Shown in pieces: positions 1 to 10,179 of a DNA stretch of 64,000 nt. Origin of the DNA: Saccharomonospora marina XMU15. GTDB taxonomy: Bacteria; Actinomycetota; Actinomycetes; Mycobacteriales; Pseudonocardiaceae. A program made the translations under genes and the position numbers. How positions within the stretch are numbered: position 1 is the first letter of the stretch; the number at the start of each line of letters is the position of its first letter. The notes beneath the pieces were generated by a model that was not told the origin of the DNA, ran no database searches, and was given only the letters and a program-made list of their open reading frames with translations. Where the stretch lies: assembly GCF_000244955.1 (NCBI RefSeq), contig NZ_CM001439.1:1888628-1952627 (forward strand), given 5' to 3'.

Positions 1-110
1 TGCTCAACGAGCGGGGAGTGCCCAAGACGGCGCTGTCCATCTCCGGGTACTGGCGACTCGGCCGTTCGGACGAGGCCTGGCGTGCGGAGAAGGCCACCTT
101 CATGGCCTGA
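1..110 (+). CDS. Siderophore-interacting protein, C-terminal fragment
   Basis: Only the last 35 codons are in the window and the gene runs off the left edge. The tail carries SGYWR, then GRSDEAWRAEK. This is the signature of the C-terminal SIP domain of FAD/NAD(P)H-dependent siderophore-interacting (ferric reductase) proteins. Family proteins release iron from imported ferric siderophores in the cytoplasm. The assignment rests on this short motif alone; no FAD-binding part can be seen. Confidence 0.75.
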   Translation, partial: LNERGVPKTALSISGYWRLGRSDEAWRAEKATFMA

Positions 111-171
111 ACCTGCGCGATGTTGACGTGGCGCTAACACTGTCGGCTCCGCAGGCGGTAGAACTGAGGCC

Positions 172-1404
172 ATGACGAACCTCGCGGTGGAGGCCGAAGC
201 CGAGGAACTCGGTTTCGACGCCAGGCGGCTGAGCCGCATCGATCGCCGGATGGCGCGCTACGTCGACGAGGGCCTGCTGCCCGGCTGGCTCACCGTGGTG
301 GCACGGCACGGCAGGGTCGCGCACCTTTCCAGCTACGGGCACCGTGATCTGGAGGCCGGGCTGGGGGTGGAGGTCGACACGCTGTGGCGCATCTACTCGA
401 TGACCAAGCCGATCACCTCGCTCGCCGCGATGATGCTGTTCGAGGAGGGGGAGTTCGAACTCACCGACCCGATCCACCGTTGGCTGCCCGAGTTCGCCGA
501 GCCACGGGTGTTCGTCAAGGGCTCGGCGCTGCGCCCCGTCACCGAACCCGCCACCGAGCCGATCAGGGTGTGGCACCTGCTCACCCACACGGCCGGGCTG
601 ACGTACGGCTTTCACCACGCCCATCCGGTGGACGGGATCTACCGGGCCGCGGGCTTCGAGTGGAGCACGCCGCAGGGCAAGGACCTGGCGGCGTGCAGCG
701 AGGCATGGGCCGAGCTGCCGCTGCTGTTCCAGCCCGGCACCGAATGGAACTACTCGGTGGCAACCGACGTGCTCGGCAGGCTGGTGGAGGTCGTGTCCGG
801 CATGCCGCTCGACCGGTTCTTCGCCGAGCGCATCTTCGGCCCGCTCGGGATGACGGAGACGTCCTTCCACGTCGACGGTGACGCCGTGGACCGGCTGGCC
901 GCGCTCTACGTGCCCGATCCGCTGACCCGCCGCGCGAAGCGCAACGACACTTTCGGAGAGGCGATCAAGAAGAAGCCCGCGTGCCTGCAGGGCGGAGCGG
1001 GGCTGGTGGGCACCGCGGCCGACTACCACCGGTTCACGCAGTTGCTGCTGCGAGGCGGCGAACTCGACGGCACCCGGCTGCTCAGCCCGCGCACCGTGCG
1101 CCTGATGACCCGAAACCACCTGCCCGGCGACGTCGATCTCGAGCAGTTCGGGCGGCCGCTGTTCGCCGAGATCCCGTTCAACGGGTTCGGGTTCGGGCTG
1201 GGTTTCTCGGTACTGCGTGACCCGGCCAAGGCCAAGACGCTGTCCAGCGAGGGCGAGTTCGCCTGGGGCGGTGCGGCGAGCACGGCGTTCTGGGTCGACC
1301 CTGCCGAGGGCCTCACGGTGCTGTTCTTCACCCAGCTCATGCCGTCGAGCACCTACCCGCTTCGCCAGCAGCTGCGCCAGCTCGTCTACCAGGCGCTGGT
1401 GTGA
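172..1404 (+). CDS. Serine hydrolase, class C beta-lactamase/esterase family
   Basis: A 410-residue protein of the beta-lactamase-related (PBP4*/EstB-like) family. The catalytic SxxK is SMTK at residues 76-79, inside WRIYSMTKP. The second motif is YSV at 194-196 in EWNYSVATD. Near the C-terminus, WGGAASTAFWVDP replaces the usual KTG/HxG box, as in many esterases of this family. No signal peptide is visible, so it is probably cytoplasmic. It likely hydrolyses small esters or lactones; true beta-lactamase activity is not implied. The ATG at the start of MTNLAVEAEAEEL is followed by normal family sequence. The substrate cannot be told from sequence. Confidence 0.85.
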   Translation: MTNLAVEAEAEELGFDARRLSRIDRRMARYVDEGLLPGWLTVVARHGRVAHLSSYGHRDLEAGLGVEVDTLWRIYSMTKPITSLAAMMLFEEGEFELTDPIHRWLPEFAEPRVFVKGSALRPVTEPATEPIRVWHLLTHTAGLTYGFHHAHPVDGIYRAAGFEWSTPQGKDLAACSEAWAELPLLFQPGTEWNYSVATDVLGRLVEVVSGMPLDRFFAERIFGPLGMTETSFHVDGDAVDRLAALYVPDPLTRRAKRNDTFGEAIKKKPACLQGGAGLVGTAADYHRFTQLLLRGGELDGTRLLSPRTVRLMTRNHLPGDVDLEQFGRPLFAEIPFNGFGFGLGFSVLRDPAKAKTLSSEGEFAWGGAASTAFWVDPAEGLTVLFFTQLMPSSTYPLRQQLRQLVYQALV

Positions 1405-1434
1405 CCAGGCCCTGGCCGGGGCGTCACGCAGGTC

Positions 1435-3537
1435 TCACGCGGGCACGGACTCGGTGGCCCGCTCCCAGGCGCGGTGGCGGGCCAGCCGGTCGGTGAGCCG
1501 GGCGACGAAGTCGTCGGGCAGCGCCTCGCCCTCCGCGGTCGTGGTGATCACGCCACGGTCGTCCACCACCTCGGTGCTGTCGGCGAGCCGTTCGATGATC
1601 TCGCCGGTGCGAAGCAGTTCCATGCCGGACCCGAATGCCGCTACCGGTTTGGCGTGCTTGTAGGCCTCGGTGACGAAATGCACGGCGTAGCCGTCACGGG
1701 CAAGCGTGGCGGCGCTGTCCGGGCCTGATGCCACCACGACGGCGTCGTAGAGCACCGAGGCCATGGTGTTCAACGCCCTGTCCGCGGAGATGCCGCCGTC
1801 GGCGCCCGGTAGCTCCCCGTCGACGGGCGCGAGAACCTCGGCGACGACACCGTGCCGGTCGAGTGCCTCGACAAGGCGCCGCGTACCCGGGCCGTCGACA
1901 CCCGCGGCGGCCAGTACGGCGACCCTGCGGGTGTCCGCGCGGTCCATCGGCGCGTTCAGCTGTGACAGCGCGGGCGAGGAACGGCCGTGGTTCGGTGTGC
2001 TCTCGTCGGCGGGAGGGGGCACGCCGATGCCCTTGGCCACCCGCACGGCCAAGTCGTGATCGACGTGGTTGAGGTGCTCCACGACCCGGGCCCTGATCTG
2101 CTTGTGCTCAACCTTGCCCAGCTCGAACCGGAAGGCCGCGACGATGTGCTCGGCCTCGACCTCGGACATGCTGTTCCAGAACAGCGTGGCTTGCGAGTAG
2201 TAGTCCTTGAAGCTCTCGCTGCGCTTGCGGATCTTGTGGCCCTCGACCTTCTCGGCGTAGTGCGAGAACGCGCTGCCGTCGGCGATCGCGGGGCAGCCGC
2301 CGCCGAGGGTGTTCTTGTGGTACGACGTCTTCCCCTGGTTAATCCGCAGCTGGCCGTACCCGTCGCGCTGGTTGTTGTGCACCTCGGCCACCGGCCGGTT
2401 CACCGGTAGCTGCGCGAAGTTCGGCCCGCCGAGCCGGATCAGCTGAGTGTCCAGATAGGAGAAGTTGCGGGCCTGCAGCAGCGGGTCGTTGGTGAAGTCG
2501 ATCCCCGGCACCACGTTGGCGGTGTGGAAGGCGATCTGCTCTGTCTCGGCGAAGAAGTTGTCCGGGTTGCGATCGAGCACCATGCGGCCGACGGGCCGGA
2601 CCGGAACCTGCTCCTCCGGGATGATCTTGGTCGGGTCCAGCAGGTCGAAGTCGAACGCGAACTCGTCGGCCTCGTCGACGAGTTGCACGCCCAGCTCGTA
2701 CTCGGGGTACTGCCCGGCTTCGATGGCGTCCCACAGGTCGCGACGGTTGTAGTCGGGGTCCTTGCCCGCGATCTTCTGCGTCTCGTCCCACACCAGCGAG
2801 TGCGTGCCGAGTAGCGGCTTCCAGTGGAACTTCACGAACGTGCCCCTGCCGTCGGCGTTGACCAGCCGGAAGGTGTGCACGCCGAAGCCCTGCATCATCC
2901 GGTAGCTGCGGGGCAGCGCCCGGTCGGACATCAGCCACATCATCATGTGCATCGTCTCCGGTTGCAGGGAGACGAAGTCCCACAGCGTGTCGTGCGCCGA
3001 CTGTGCCTGCGGGATCTCGTTGTGCGGCTCCGGTTTCACGGCGTGGACGAAGTCGGGGAACTTGATTCCGTCGTGAATGAAGAACACCGGCATGTTGTTG
3101 CCGACGAGGTCGTAGTTGCCCGCGTCGGTGTAGAACTTCGTCGCGAAGCCGCGAACGTCGCGTACGGTGTCGGCCGAGCCTCGAGAGCCTGCGACGGTGG
3201 AGAACCGTACGAACACCGGGGTTCGCTTGGTCGGGTCGCGAAGGAAGTCGGCCATGGTGTATTCGGCGAGCCAGTCGTCGTAGGGCTGGAAGTGGCCGTA
3301 TGCGCCAGTACCCCTGGCGTGGACCACGCGCTCGGGGATGCGTTCGTGGTCGAAGTGGGTGAGCTTCTCCCTGAAGTGGAAGTCCTCCAGCAAGGTCGGG
3401 CCGCGCTCGCCCACGGTGAGGGAGTCATCGGTGTGGTCGACCCGAACTCCTTGCTGTGTCGTCAGCAGCGTGTCGTCGTCGCTGACTCGGAAATCGCCGA
3501 GTTGTCGATCCTTGTCGTCACGAGGTTCTTGCGCCAT
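1435..3537 (-). CDS. katE: Large-subunit monofunctional catalase (HPII/KatE type)
   Basis: This 700-residue clade II catalase disproportionates hydrogen peroxide using heme. The distal histidine is His73 in [14 protein letters not shown], and the distal asparagine is in the NNMPVFF motif near residue 147. The proximal tyrosine segment reads [13 protein letters not shown]. After about residue 540 a class I amidotransferase-like (flavodoxin-fold) domain begins at [15 protein letters not shown], which is typical of long catalases. I chose the ATG at [12 protein letters not shown] because a GGGAGGCAG ribosome site lies just upstream. An open frame runs 24 codons further up without such a site. 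It converges on the serine hydrolase gene. Confidence 0.95.
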   Translation of the reverse strand: MAQEPRDDKDRQLGDFRVSDDDTLLTTQQGVRVDHTDDSLTVGERGPTLLEDFHFREKLTHFDHERIPERVVHARGTGAYGHFQPYDDWLAEYTMADFLRDPTKRTPVFVRFSTVAGSRGSADTVRDVRGFATKFYTDAGNYDLVGNNMPVFFIHDGIKFPDFVHAVKPEPHNEIPQAQSAHDTLWDFVSLQPETMHMMMWLMSDRALPRSYRMMQGFGVHTFRLVNADGRGTFVKFHWKPLLGTHSLVWDETQKIAGKDPDYNRRDLWDAIEAGQYPEYELGVQLVDEADEFAFDFDLLDPTKIIPEEQVPVRPVGRMVLDRNPDNFFAETEQIAFHTANVVPGIDFTNDPLLQARNFSYLDTQLIRLGGPNFAQLPVNRPVAEVHNNQRDGYGQLRINQGKTSYHKNTLGGGCPAIADGSAFSHYAEKVEGHKIRKRSESFKDYYSQATLFWNSMSEVEAEHIVAAFRFELGKVEHKQIRARVVEHLNHVDHDLAVRVAKGIGVPPPADESTPNHGRSSPALSQLNAPMDRADTRRVAVLAAAGVDGPGTRRLVEALDRHGVVAEVLAPVDGELPGADGGISADRALNTMASVLYDAVVVASGPDSAATLARDGYAVHFVTEAYKHAKPVAAFGSGMELLRTGEIIERLADSTEVVDDRGVITTTAEGEALPDDFVARLTDRLARHRAWERATESVPA

Positions 3538-3674
3538 GGCGGGCTGCCTCCCTGGTCGATGCGTAGGGGAGCCTTCGCGAGTTCGGCTACCCCGCCATGG
3601 CGGTGACAAACTGACGACGGCAGGCGACTACGGCGACTACCGGCGAATACTGACGACTACCGGCCGCGAACGGT

Positions 3675-4049
3675 TCAGAAGCCGAACACCCCACCCGAGC
3701 GGGCGTCGGCGAAGCATGGGTTGGAGTACTCGGTGGTGAAGCGGACCGATTCGCCCTTCCAGTGACCACGCGCATGGGCGCGCACCGGGGAGTAGATCAT
3801 CGTGCACTGCCGCTGGAGTTCGGGCAGCCGATCGAAGTCGCCGTCGGCCGCCTCGAGAGCGGCGCAGGCCTGGTGGGCCCTCGGGTGCGTTCCCGTGTCG
3901 GGTTCGCAGGTCAGGTGGACGGAGCGAGTGACACCGTCGGTGCCTCGCAGGGAGAGGGACAGGGACGACTCGGCGGGTAGGTTCGGCCCGCCCGCGCACA
4001 GCGCGGTGAGCGTGCACGCGGCGAGCGATCCGGCAGCGATCATGGACAT
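3675..4049 (-). CDS. Subtilisin-inhibitor-like (SSI family) protease inhibitor
   Basis: A 124-residue protein with the Streptomyces subtilisin inhibitor pattern. LTCEPDTGTHP is followed by two cysteine pairs (C-x-A-L near the middle and QCTMIYSPV), then GxWxGxxVRF and the terminal SNPCFADARSGGVFGF. By analogy with SSI, where the scissile bond follows Met in CPMVY, the reactive P1 residue is the Met of CTMIY. Family members are secreted and inhibit subtilisin-like proteases. The N-terminus is a short hydrophobic stretch, MSMIAAGSLAACTLTALC, which could be a signal peptide; the LAAC could even be a lipobox. It is divergent from the aminotransferase gene. Paired with the serpin further along, it makes two protease inhibitors in the window. 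Confidence 0.85.
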   Translation of the reverse strand: MSMIAAGSLAACTLTALCAGGPNLPAESSLSLSLRGTDGVTRSVHLTCEPDTGTHPRAHQACAALEAADGDFDRLPELQRQCTMIYSPVRAHARGHWKGESVRFTTEYSNPCFADARSGGVFGF

Positions 4050-4207
4050 GCCTGGGCTATCGGCACGCGAACGGTGGAACCTTTGTTACTCCAACAGGTG
4101 ATGATCATTCTCGATTGAGCGACAGCGACGTGTACGGGCAGTAATGAGCGGGCCGGCGACGGCTTCGGGCATGGCGCGGCGTGCGCTGTCCGGCGAGACT
4201 CGACCGC

Positions 4208-5530
4208 ATGACCGAACCGGACCTGTTGAGTAGGCATCGGGCCGTACTGCCGGAGTGGCTCACGCTGTACTACTCCGAACCCATCGAGATCGTCGGCGCG
4301 AGCGGGCGGCACGTGACCGATTCGCGGGGTCGCCGCTACCTGGACTTCTTCGCAGGCATCCTCACCAACGCGCTCGGCTACGATGTCGCCGAGGTCCGCG
4401 ACGCACTGCGGGCCCAACTCGACACCGGAGTGCTGCACACCTCCACGCTGTACCTGATCCGCAACCAGGTCGAGTTGGCCGAGCGGATCGCGAAGCTGTC
4501 CGGCATCCCCGACGCCAAGGTGTTCTTCACCAACTCAGGCACGGAAGCCAACGAGACCGCGCTGATGCTGGCGACGCAGTACCGCCGCAGCAATCAGGTG
4601 CTGGCACTGCGCAACTCCTACCACGGCAGAGCCTTCGCCACCGTGGGCGTGACCGGCAACCGTGGCTGGTCGGCCAGTTCGCTTTCTCCCGTGAAGGTGA
4701 GCTACGTGCACGGCGGCTACCGCTACCGGGGGCCGTTCTCGGGCTACTCCGATGCCGACTACATCGCGGCCTGTGTGGAGGATCTGCGCGACGTGCTGAC
4801 CACTACGACCTCGGGCGACGTGGCCGCGCTGATCGCCGAGCCGATCCAGGGTGTGGGCGGGTTCAACGTCCCGCCCGACGGGTTGTTCGGCGAGTTCAAG
4901 CAGGTGCTGGACGAGGAGGGCATCCTGTTCGTCTCCGACGAGGTGCAGACCGGCTGGGGGCGCACCGGCCAGCACTTCTGGGGCATCGAGGCCCACGGCG
5001 TGACACCGGACATCATGACCTTCGCCAAGGGCGTCGGCAACGGACTCGCCATCGGCGGCGTGATCGCCCGCCGCGAGATCATGGACTGCCTTCGGGCCAA
5101 CTCCATCTCCACCTTCGGCGGCAACCCGCTTGCCACGGCGGCAGCCGCGGCAACGCTGGACTACCTGCTCGACCACGACCTGCAGAGCAACGCCGCCGAA
5201 CTGGGCGAGCGGCTGCTTCGCGGGCTGCGCGACATCGGTGACGCGCATCCGGTCGTGGGCGACGTGCGGGGCAAGGGACTGATGATCGGCCTCGAACTCG
5301 TCGTACCCGGTGGCAGCCGACCCAGCGAGCGGGCGGCCGGGATCGTGCTCGAGGAGACCAGGTCGCGCGGACTGCTGGTGGGCAAGGGCGGGCTGCACGG
5401 CAACGTCGTCCGGCTCGCGCCACCGATGACGCTCACGGCCGAGGAAGCCGAGCAAGCGCTGCGAATCCTCGGTGAGGCCGTCGCCGTGGCCGACCGGGAG
5501 GTCGGAGAAGCCCAGCGGCCGGACCGCTGA
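4208..5530 (+). CDS. Class III PLP-dependent aminotransferase
   Basis: A fold-type I aminotransferase of 440 residues, in the ornithine/4-aminobutyrate/acetylornithine aminotransferase superfamily. NSGTEANETA is the phosphate-binding segment. DEVQTGWGRTG carries the Asp that contacts the PLP ring nitrogen. Lys274 in MTFAKGVGNG is the Schiff-base lysine. It moves an amino group between an omega-amino substrate and an oxo acid; the exact substrate is not clear from sequence. I start at the ATG of MTEPDLLSRHRAVLP, because the upstream extension is not family-like. The gene stands alone, divergent from the inhibitor gene and 165 bp before hrcA. Confidence 0.88.
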   Translation: MTEPDLLSRHRAVLPEWLTLYYSEPIEIVGASGRHVTDSRGRRYLDFFAGILTNALGYDVAEVRDALRAQLDTGVLHTSTLYLIRNQVELAERIAKLSGIPDAKVFFTNSGTEANETALMLATQYRRSNQVLALRNSYHGRAFATVGVTGNRGWSASSLSPVKVSYVHGGYRYRGPFSGYSDADYIAACVEDLRDVLTTTTSGDVAALIAEPIQGVGGFNVPPDGLFGEFKQVLDEEGILFVSDEVQTGWGRTGQHFWGIEAHGVTPDIMTFAKGVGNGLAIGGVIARREIMDCLRANSISTFGGNPLATAAAAATLDYLLDHDLQSNAAELGERLLRGLRDIGDAHPVVGDVRGKGLMIGLELVVPGGSRPSERAAGIVLEETRSRGLLVGKGGLHGNVVRLAPPMTLTAEEAEQALRILGEAVAVADREVGEAQRPDR

Positions 5531-5695
5531 GAGGTTTCCGCCCCGGTTTGTGAGCGAGATCACCGGTTGCCGGGCCTGCCGGTGCGCGGCGGCCCAGTCG
5601 CCGCGCGCCGGGACTGCTCCACAGCGGCTGTAAGAACGTAAACTCGTCGTCAGCCAGGCATGGGCAGGTCGAGTTGACGACGAGAGGAGACGCCG

Positions 5696-6721
5696 GTGGC
5701 CAGCGCTGACGAGCGTCGCTTCGAGGTGTTGCGCGCCATCGTTGCCGACTACGTGTCCAACCATGAGCCGGTCGGTTCGAAGGCGTTGGTCGACCGGCAC
5801 AACCTGGGCGTGTCGAGTGCCACCGTCCGCAACGACATGGCCGCACTCGAAGAGGACGGCTACATCACTCAGCCGCACACCAGCGCAGGCCGCATCCCCA
5901 CGGACAAGGGCTACCGGCTTTTCGTGGACAAGCTCTCCGAGGTCAAGCCGCTTTCCGGCGCGGAGCGGCGGGCGATCGGGCAATTTCTCGAGGGCGCGCT
6001 CGATCTCGACGACGTGCTGAGGCGGTCGGTGCGGCTGCTGGCACAGCTGACCCGGCAGGTGGCGGTGGTGCAGTATCCGACACTGACCAACTCCACCGTG
6101 CGGCACGTGGAGGTGGTGCTGCTCACCCCGGCCCGGCTCATGCTGGTGCTCATCACCGACACCGGTCGCGTCGACCAGCGGATCGTCGATCTCGGGGACG
6201 TGATCAGCGATGATTCGGTCGCCCGGCTTCGTGACGTGCTGAACTCGGCGCTGCAGGGACACCGGCTCGCCGAGGCCGCCGCGAAGGTGTCCGAACTGCC
6301 GGAGCACGCGCCCGCCGAACTGCGCGACGCCATGACGCGGGTGTGCACCGTGCTCGTGGAGTCCCTGGTGGAGCACCCGGAGGAACGTCTGGTGCTCGGT
6401 GGTACCGCCAACCTCACTCGCAACGTCGCCGACTTCCCCGGCTCGTTGCGGCAGGTGCTGGAGGCCCTCGAGGAGCAGGTGGTGGTGTTGAAACTGCTCG
6501 CCGCCGCGCGCAACCCCGGTGCGATCACCGTGCGGATCGGGGAGGAGAATGAGGACGAGCAGATGCGCAGTACGTCGGTGGTGTCGATCGGCTACGGCTC
6601 GGACGAGGTGTTGATGGGGGGCATGGGTGTCGTCGGCCCCACCAGGATGGACTATCCGGGCACGATCGCCGCAGTGCGTGCTGTGGCCAACTACGTGGGC
6701 CAGATCCTGTCCGGCAAGTAG
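5696..6721 (+). CDS. hrcA: Heat-inducible transcription repressor HrcA
   Basis: The 341-residue length is normal for HrcA. A winged helix-turn-helix at the N-terminus reads [16 protein letters not shown], followed by the family motif [18 protein letters not shown]. The rest is the GAF-like and inserted dimerisation domain, ending in [17 protein letters not shown]. HrcA represses groE/dnaK-type chaperone genes by binding CIRCE and needs GroEL for activity. The start is a GTG nine bases after a GAGAGGAGA ribosome site. It sits directly upstream of dnaJ, with 25 bp between them, the usual actinobacterial arrangement. I see no CIRCE inverted repeat in the 165 bp ahead of it. Confidence 0.96.
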   Translation: MASADERRFEVLRAIVADYVSNHEPVGSKALVDRHNLGVSSATVRNDMAALEEDGYITQPHTSAGRIPTDKGYRLFVDKLSEVKPLSGAERRAIGQFLEGALDLDDVLRRSVRLLAQLTRQVAVVQYPTLTNSTVRHVEVVLLTPARLMLVLITDTGRVDQRIVDLGDVISDDSVARLRDVLNSALQGHRLAEAAAKVSELPEHAPAELRDAMTRVCTVLVESLVEHPEERLVLGGTANLTRNVADFPGSLRQVLEALEEQVVVLKLLAAARNPGAITVRIGEENEDEQMRSTSVVSIGYGSDEVLMGGMGVVGPTRMDYPGTIAAVRAVANYVGQILSGK

Positions 6722-6746
6722 GCGTTTCTAGGAGGACGGCAAGACG

Positions 6747-7904
6747 GTGGCCAGGGACTACTACGGCATCCTCGGGGTGTCGAAGAACGCGACCGATCAG
6801 GAGATCAAGCGCGCATACCGCAAGCTCGCGCGTGAGCTGCACCCTGATGTCAACCCGTCCGAGGACGCGCAGCACCGCTTCAGCGAGGTCACCACCGCCT
6901 ATGAGGTGCTGTCCGATCCACAGAAGCGCAAGGTCGTCGACCTCGGTGGCGACCCGCTGGACAACGGCGCGAGCGCGGGCGGACGCGACCCGTTCGCGGG
7001 CTTCGGCGGGCTCGGCGACATCATGGACGCCTTCTTCGGCGCCGCCACCGGCGGTGGCAGGGGCCGGGGTCCGCGCAGCCGCGTTCAGCCGGGCTCGGAC
7101 GCGCTGATCAGGCTGAGCCTGACGCTGGAGGAGTGCGCGACGGGCGTCGACAAGGAGATCGCCGTCGACACGGCGATCCTGTGCGACCGTTGCCGGGGCG
7201 CGGGCACCGCCGAGGGCGGCACCGTGACCACCTGCGACACCTGCGGTGGGCAGGGCGAGATCCAGTCGGTGCAGCGTTCCTTCCTCGGGCAGGTGGTCAC
7301 CGCGAGGCCGTGCCCGGTGTGCCGTGGCTTCGGTGAGGTCATCACCGACCCGTGCCAGCAGTGCGGCGGTGACGGCCGCGTGCGGGCGCGTCGCAACGTG
7401 ACCGCGAAGATCCCACCGGGGGTCGGCGACGGCATGCGCATTCGGCTTTCCGGGCAGGGCGAGGTCGGACCCGGCGGTGGACCAGCGGGTGACCTGTACG
7501 TGGAGATCGACGAGGCGCCGCACGAGGTCTTCGTCAGGGAGGGCAACGACCTGCACTGCCACCTGCGAATCCCGATGACGAGCGCCGCGCTCGGTGCCAC
7601 CGTTCCGCTGGAGACCCTCGTCGACGGGGTGCAGGACATCGACATCGAGCCGGGGACACAGCCGAGCGCCGAGCTGTTGCTGACCGGCATGGGTATGCCG
7701 AGGCTGCGCTCGTCCGGCCGGGTCGACGGCAGGGGCGACCTGCACGTGCACATCGACGTCGTGGTGCCGACCAAGCTGGACGAGGAACAGGCGGAGTTGT
7801 TGCGCCAGCTCGCGCAGATCCGTGGTGAGGAAGCGCCGTCACTGGCGGGCAACGGCCACAAGAACGGCGGCCTGTTCTCGAAGCTGCGCGCCAAGAGCCG
7901 CTGA
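6747..7904 (+). CDS. dnaJ: Chaperone DnaJ (DnaJ2 type)
   Basis: A type I Hsp40 co-chaperone of 385 residues that stimulates DnaK ATPase and delivers unfolded clients. The J domain occupies about residues 1-68, with the HPD tripeptide in [11 protein letters not shown] Gly-rich linker ([11 protein letters not shown], then GGGRGRG) follows. Four zinc-finger repeats come next: [24 protein letters not shown] and CQQCGGDG. The C-terminal substrate-binding domains follow. The start is a GTG preceded by AGGAGG. The stop overlaps the rsmE start as TGATG, so the two are probably translationally coupled. In this lineage, dnaJ next to hrcA is the second copy, separate from the dnaK operon. Confidence 0.96.
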   Translation: MARDYYGILGVSKNATDQEIKRAYRKLARELHPDVNPSEDAQHRFSEVTTAYEVLSDPQKRKVVDLGGDPLDNGASAGGRDPFAGFGGLGDIMDAFFGAATGGGRGRGPRSRVQPGSDALIRLSLTLEECATGVDKEIAVDTAILCDRCRGAGTAEGGTVTTCDTCGGQGEIQSVQRSFLGQVVTARPCPVCRGFGEVITDPCQQCGGDGRVRARRNVTAKIPPGVGDGMRIRLSGQGEVGPGGGPAGDLYVEIDEAPHEVFVREGNDLHCHLRIPMTSAALGATVPLETLVDGVQDIDIEPGTQPSAELLLTGMGMPRLRSSGRVDGRGDLHVHIDVVVPTKLDEEQAELLRQLAQIRGEEAPSLAGNGHKNGGLFSKLRAKSR

Positions 7905-8656
7905 TGCCCGACGCGACGCCTCCGGTCTTCCTGGTGGCGACGCTGCCCGAAGGTCCGCATGCGGTGCTGGACGGCGAGGAGGCACGCCACGCCGTCACGG
8001 TGCGACGCATCCGGCAGGGGGAGCGGCTCGCGCTGTGTGACGGCGAGGGCGGGATCGCCGAGTGCGTCGTGGAGTCGGTGCGGCCTGGCAGGGCTCCTTC
8101 GCTGGAACTGCTGGTGGCGCGACGGCGGCTGGAGCAGCCTCCCGCGCTGCGGGTGACCGTCGCGCAGGCACTGATCAAGGGCGATCGGGGCGAGTTGGCC
8201 GTCGAGTTGGCCACCGAGGCAGGCGCGGACGCGGTCGTGCCCTGGCGTGCGGCGCGCAGCATCGCCCGCTGGGAAGAGGGCGCCAGGGGCGCCAAGGCGT
8301 TGGGCCGCTGGCGTAACGCGGCGAGGGCGGCCGCGAAGCAGGCACGTCGCGGCCGGGTGCCGGTGGTGAGCGAACCGGTGGACACCGACGGGCTCGCCCA
8401 CCTGGTTTCTCGAGCAGCGGGTGCGGTGGTGCTCGACGCGGCCGCGGCCCGCACCCTCGCCGAGGTGGAGTTGCCGCAGCGTGGCGAGTTGGTCCTGGTG
8501 GTAGGGCCGGAAGGTGGCGTCACCGAGGAGGAGGCCGACACCCTGGCCGCCGCGGGCGCCACCCGGGTGCGGCTGGGCCCCACGGTGTTGCGTGCCTCCA
8601 CGGCCGCTGCCGTCGCACTGGGCGCACTCGGTGCCCTGACCGCGCGCTGGCGATAG
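7904..8656 (+). CDS. rsmE: 16S rRNA (uracil1498-N3)-methyltransferase RsmE
   Basis: A SPOUT-fold SAM methyltransferase of 250 residues that modifies U1498 of 16S rRNA. An N-terminal PUA-like domain (HAVTVRRIRQGERLALCDGEG) precedes the trefoil-knot domain. The SAM-binding loop is LVLVVGPEGGVTEEE and the late motif is LGPTVLRASTAA. Start and stop of neighbouring genes overlap as TGATG with dnaJ. The hrcA-dnaJ-rsmE order is widely conserved. Two inverted repeats follow the gene and may end the operon. Confidence 0.95.
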   Translation: MPDATPPVFLVATLPEGPHAVLDGEEARHAVTVRRIRQGERLALCDGEGGIAECVVESVRPGRAPSLELLVARRRLEQPPALRVTVAQALIKGDRGELAVELATEAGADAVVPWRAARSIARWEEGARGAKALGRWRNAARAAAKQARRGRVPVVSEPVDTDGLAHLVSRAAGAVVLDAAAARTLAEVELPQRGELVLVVGPEGGVTEEEADTLAAAGATRVRLGPTVLRASTAAAVALGALGALTARWR

Positions 8657-9107
8657 GCCGAACGGACGCATTCGGCTGAAACACTCGCGACATTTCCTCC
8701 GCTTTTCGACGCGTTTCCTGGCGCCACCGCCGTCACTGCCCGTACCCTTGCCACGATCGGACACGCGAGAACTTCTCGGGTGTCGAAGACCCCGCCGGAC
8801 ACCTCCCCCCTCGGTCCGGCGGAGCCGCGGTGGCGTGTGAAGCGACCCCCAGGCTTCACCGCCCCGCGGCGCCTCAATCCGGTTCGCCGCAACCCTTACC
8901 TACGCTTGAGTAGTCCACTGTGGCCAGAAGGCCGGGGCAGGGCGAATTCATTCCATAAATCGAATGGTTCACCACGATGAACATTCCTCGCGGGGTTATG
9001 GGTTGTTCGGACAGTGCGCGCGACGACGTCAATTCACGGCAGAGAATGGTTACCCGCAGGTATGCGCTAGGGGTGCCCATGCTGTTCGTGGTTTCGTCGC
9101 GGGCCGG
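8657..9107. other. Intergenic stretch with two inverted repeats after rsmE
   Basis: No convincing gene is seen here. Two inverted repeats follow rsmE. One spans 8761-8782 (CGAGAA paired with TTCTCG, flanked by ACAC and GTGT). The other spans 8792-8822 (CCGCCGGA paired with TCCGGCGG). Neither has a clear T-run, so they are possible but unproven terminators. The rest is less GC-rich than its surroundings, with no RNA gene or repeat that I recognise. Confidence 0.45.
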
Positions 9108-9494
9108 TCAGGCGACGAAGGACTCCGGTCCGAACCGTCCCCACGCGACGAAGGCGGCGAGGGCGAGATAGGCCGAGGTCACCACCACGAACTTCGCGCC
9201 GTCGCGGTACCGCACGTGGGTGCTGACCGCGCCGACCATCAGCAACGCCCAGCACGCGGCGGTCACCGGCACCATGATCGGCGCGATGCCGACCACGGCG
9301 GGCAGGATCAACCCGGCCGAGGCCAGCAACTCCAGCACCCCGAGGGTCTTGACGAAGCCGCGGCCGGCGTCGGCGGTCCAGCGCCCGCCCGCGGTCGCGG
9401 CCAGTTTCTCCTTGGAGACGACGGTCTTGCTGATGCCGCCCACCAGCGCCACTGCGGCGAGCAGCCCCGCGGCGATCCACAGTGCGAGGTCCAT
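9108..9494 (-). CDS. DoxX-like small membrane protein
   Basis: A 128-residue protein with four hydrophobic segments, at about residues 3-22, 46-68, 72-92 and 100-118, the DoxX/DUF4267-like layout. The start follows a good AAAGGAG ribosome site. Its C-terminus AAFVAWGRFGPESF also occurs almost unchanged in the DoxX gene at 62.8 kb, so the two are paralogues. It is divergent from a MarR-type regulator with 131 bp between them, and is probably the target of that regulator. The biochemical function of this family is poorly defined; roles in quinone or redox processes have been proposed. Confidence 0.75.
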   Translation of the reverse strand: MDLALWIAAGLLAAVALVGGISKTVVSKEKLAATAGGRWTADAGRGFVKTLGVLELLASAGLILPAVVGIAPIMVPVTAACWALLMVGAVSTHVRYRDGAKFVVVTSAYLALAAFVAWGRFGPESFVA

Positions 9495-9625
9495 GAGTTC
9501 TCCTTTGCGGTTCCGGTGTTCGACCTCAGGACACCGCATGGCCGCACACCGTGACAGCGTGTGAGACAGGGTGCGCGCGCCTTGGTCACGGTTGGGTTAC
9601 TCACCGGTACGGTAGGGTGCGCTGC

Positions 9626-10120
9626 GTGACCACGGCGGACGAAGACCGAGCAGCGGTCGCGGATTTCCCGACCAGGACCGCGGCCTTCCTGCTCGCCCAG
9701 CTCGGTGCGCACGCGCAGAGCCGGTTCGCCGAACGAGTCGGTGAGCTGGGACTGACACTTCCCGACATCGTGTTGCTGCGCATGATCGCCTGCGATCCCG
9801 GACGCAGCCAGCGCTCGCTGGCCGCCGAATTGGGAGTCGTACCCAGTCGAGTGGTCGCGCTCATCGACAGCCTGGACGCCAGGGGCCTGGTGGACCGGCG
9901 GCGATGTGCCAAGGACCGCCGCAACCACGCCCTGCACCTCACCGCCAAGGCGCGCACGCTGCTCGACGGCGTGCGAGAGGCCGCGGCAGCGCACGAGGAC
10001 GAGATCTGTGCCGCGCTCGACGCGGGGGAGCGAAGCAACCTGACCGCGTTGCTCGAGCGAATGGCGCGGCAGCAGGGCCTGGGTACCGATCCGTGTCCCC
10101 CGTGCCGGTCTCGGGTCTGA
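9626..10120 (+). CDS. MarR-family transcriptional regulator
   Basis: A winged helix-turn-helix regulator of about 164 residues. The recognition region is RSQRSLAAELGVVPSRVVAL, followed by the wing RRRCAKDRRNHALHLTAKA, which carries the Asp-Arg-Arg typical of MarR proteins. The DNA-binding core is flanked by helices that would form the dimer interface. I chose the GTG giving VTTADEDRAAV; another GTG lies three codons upstream and cannot be excluded. It is divergent from the DoxX gene, so it probably controls that gene and itself from the shared region. The ligand is unknown. Confidence 0.88.
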   Translation: MTTADEDRAAVADFPTRTAAFLLAQLGAHAQSRFAERVGELGLTLPDIVLLRMIACDPGRSQRSLAAELGVVPSRVVALIDSLDARGLVDRRRCAKDRRNHALHLTAKARTLLDGVREAAAAHEDEICAALDAGERSNLTALLERMARQQGLGTDPCPPCRSRV

Positions 10121-10179
10121 GCGCCCGCGGTGTTGATCACGTACGATGCCGCACGTCGCCTGCGGAAGGTGGGAGAGCA

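Noticed and set aside
5531-5695. CIRCE operator before hrcA
   Set aside because: No TTAGCACTC/GAGTGCTAA-type inverted repeat is present.
4535-6376. A 613-codon open frame on the minus strand
   Set aside because: It lies over the aminotransferase and hrcA genes. Its composition is that of antisense reading in high-GC DNA.
8780-8980. A 66-codon frame after rsmE
   Set aside because: There is no ribosome site, and the composition is Pro/Arg-rich and runs through inverted repeats. It is more likely non-coding.
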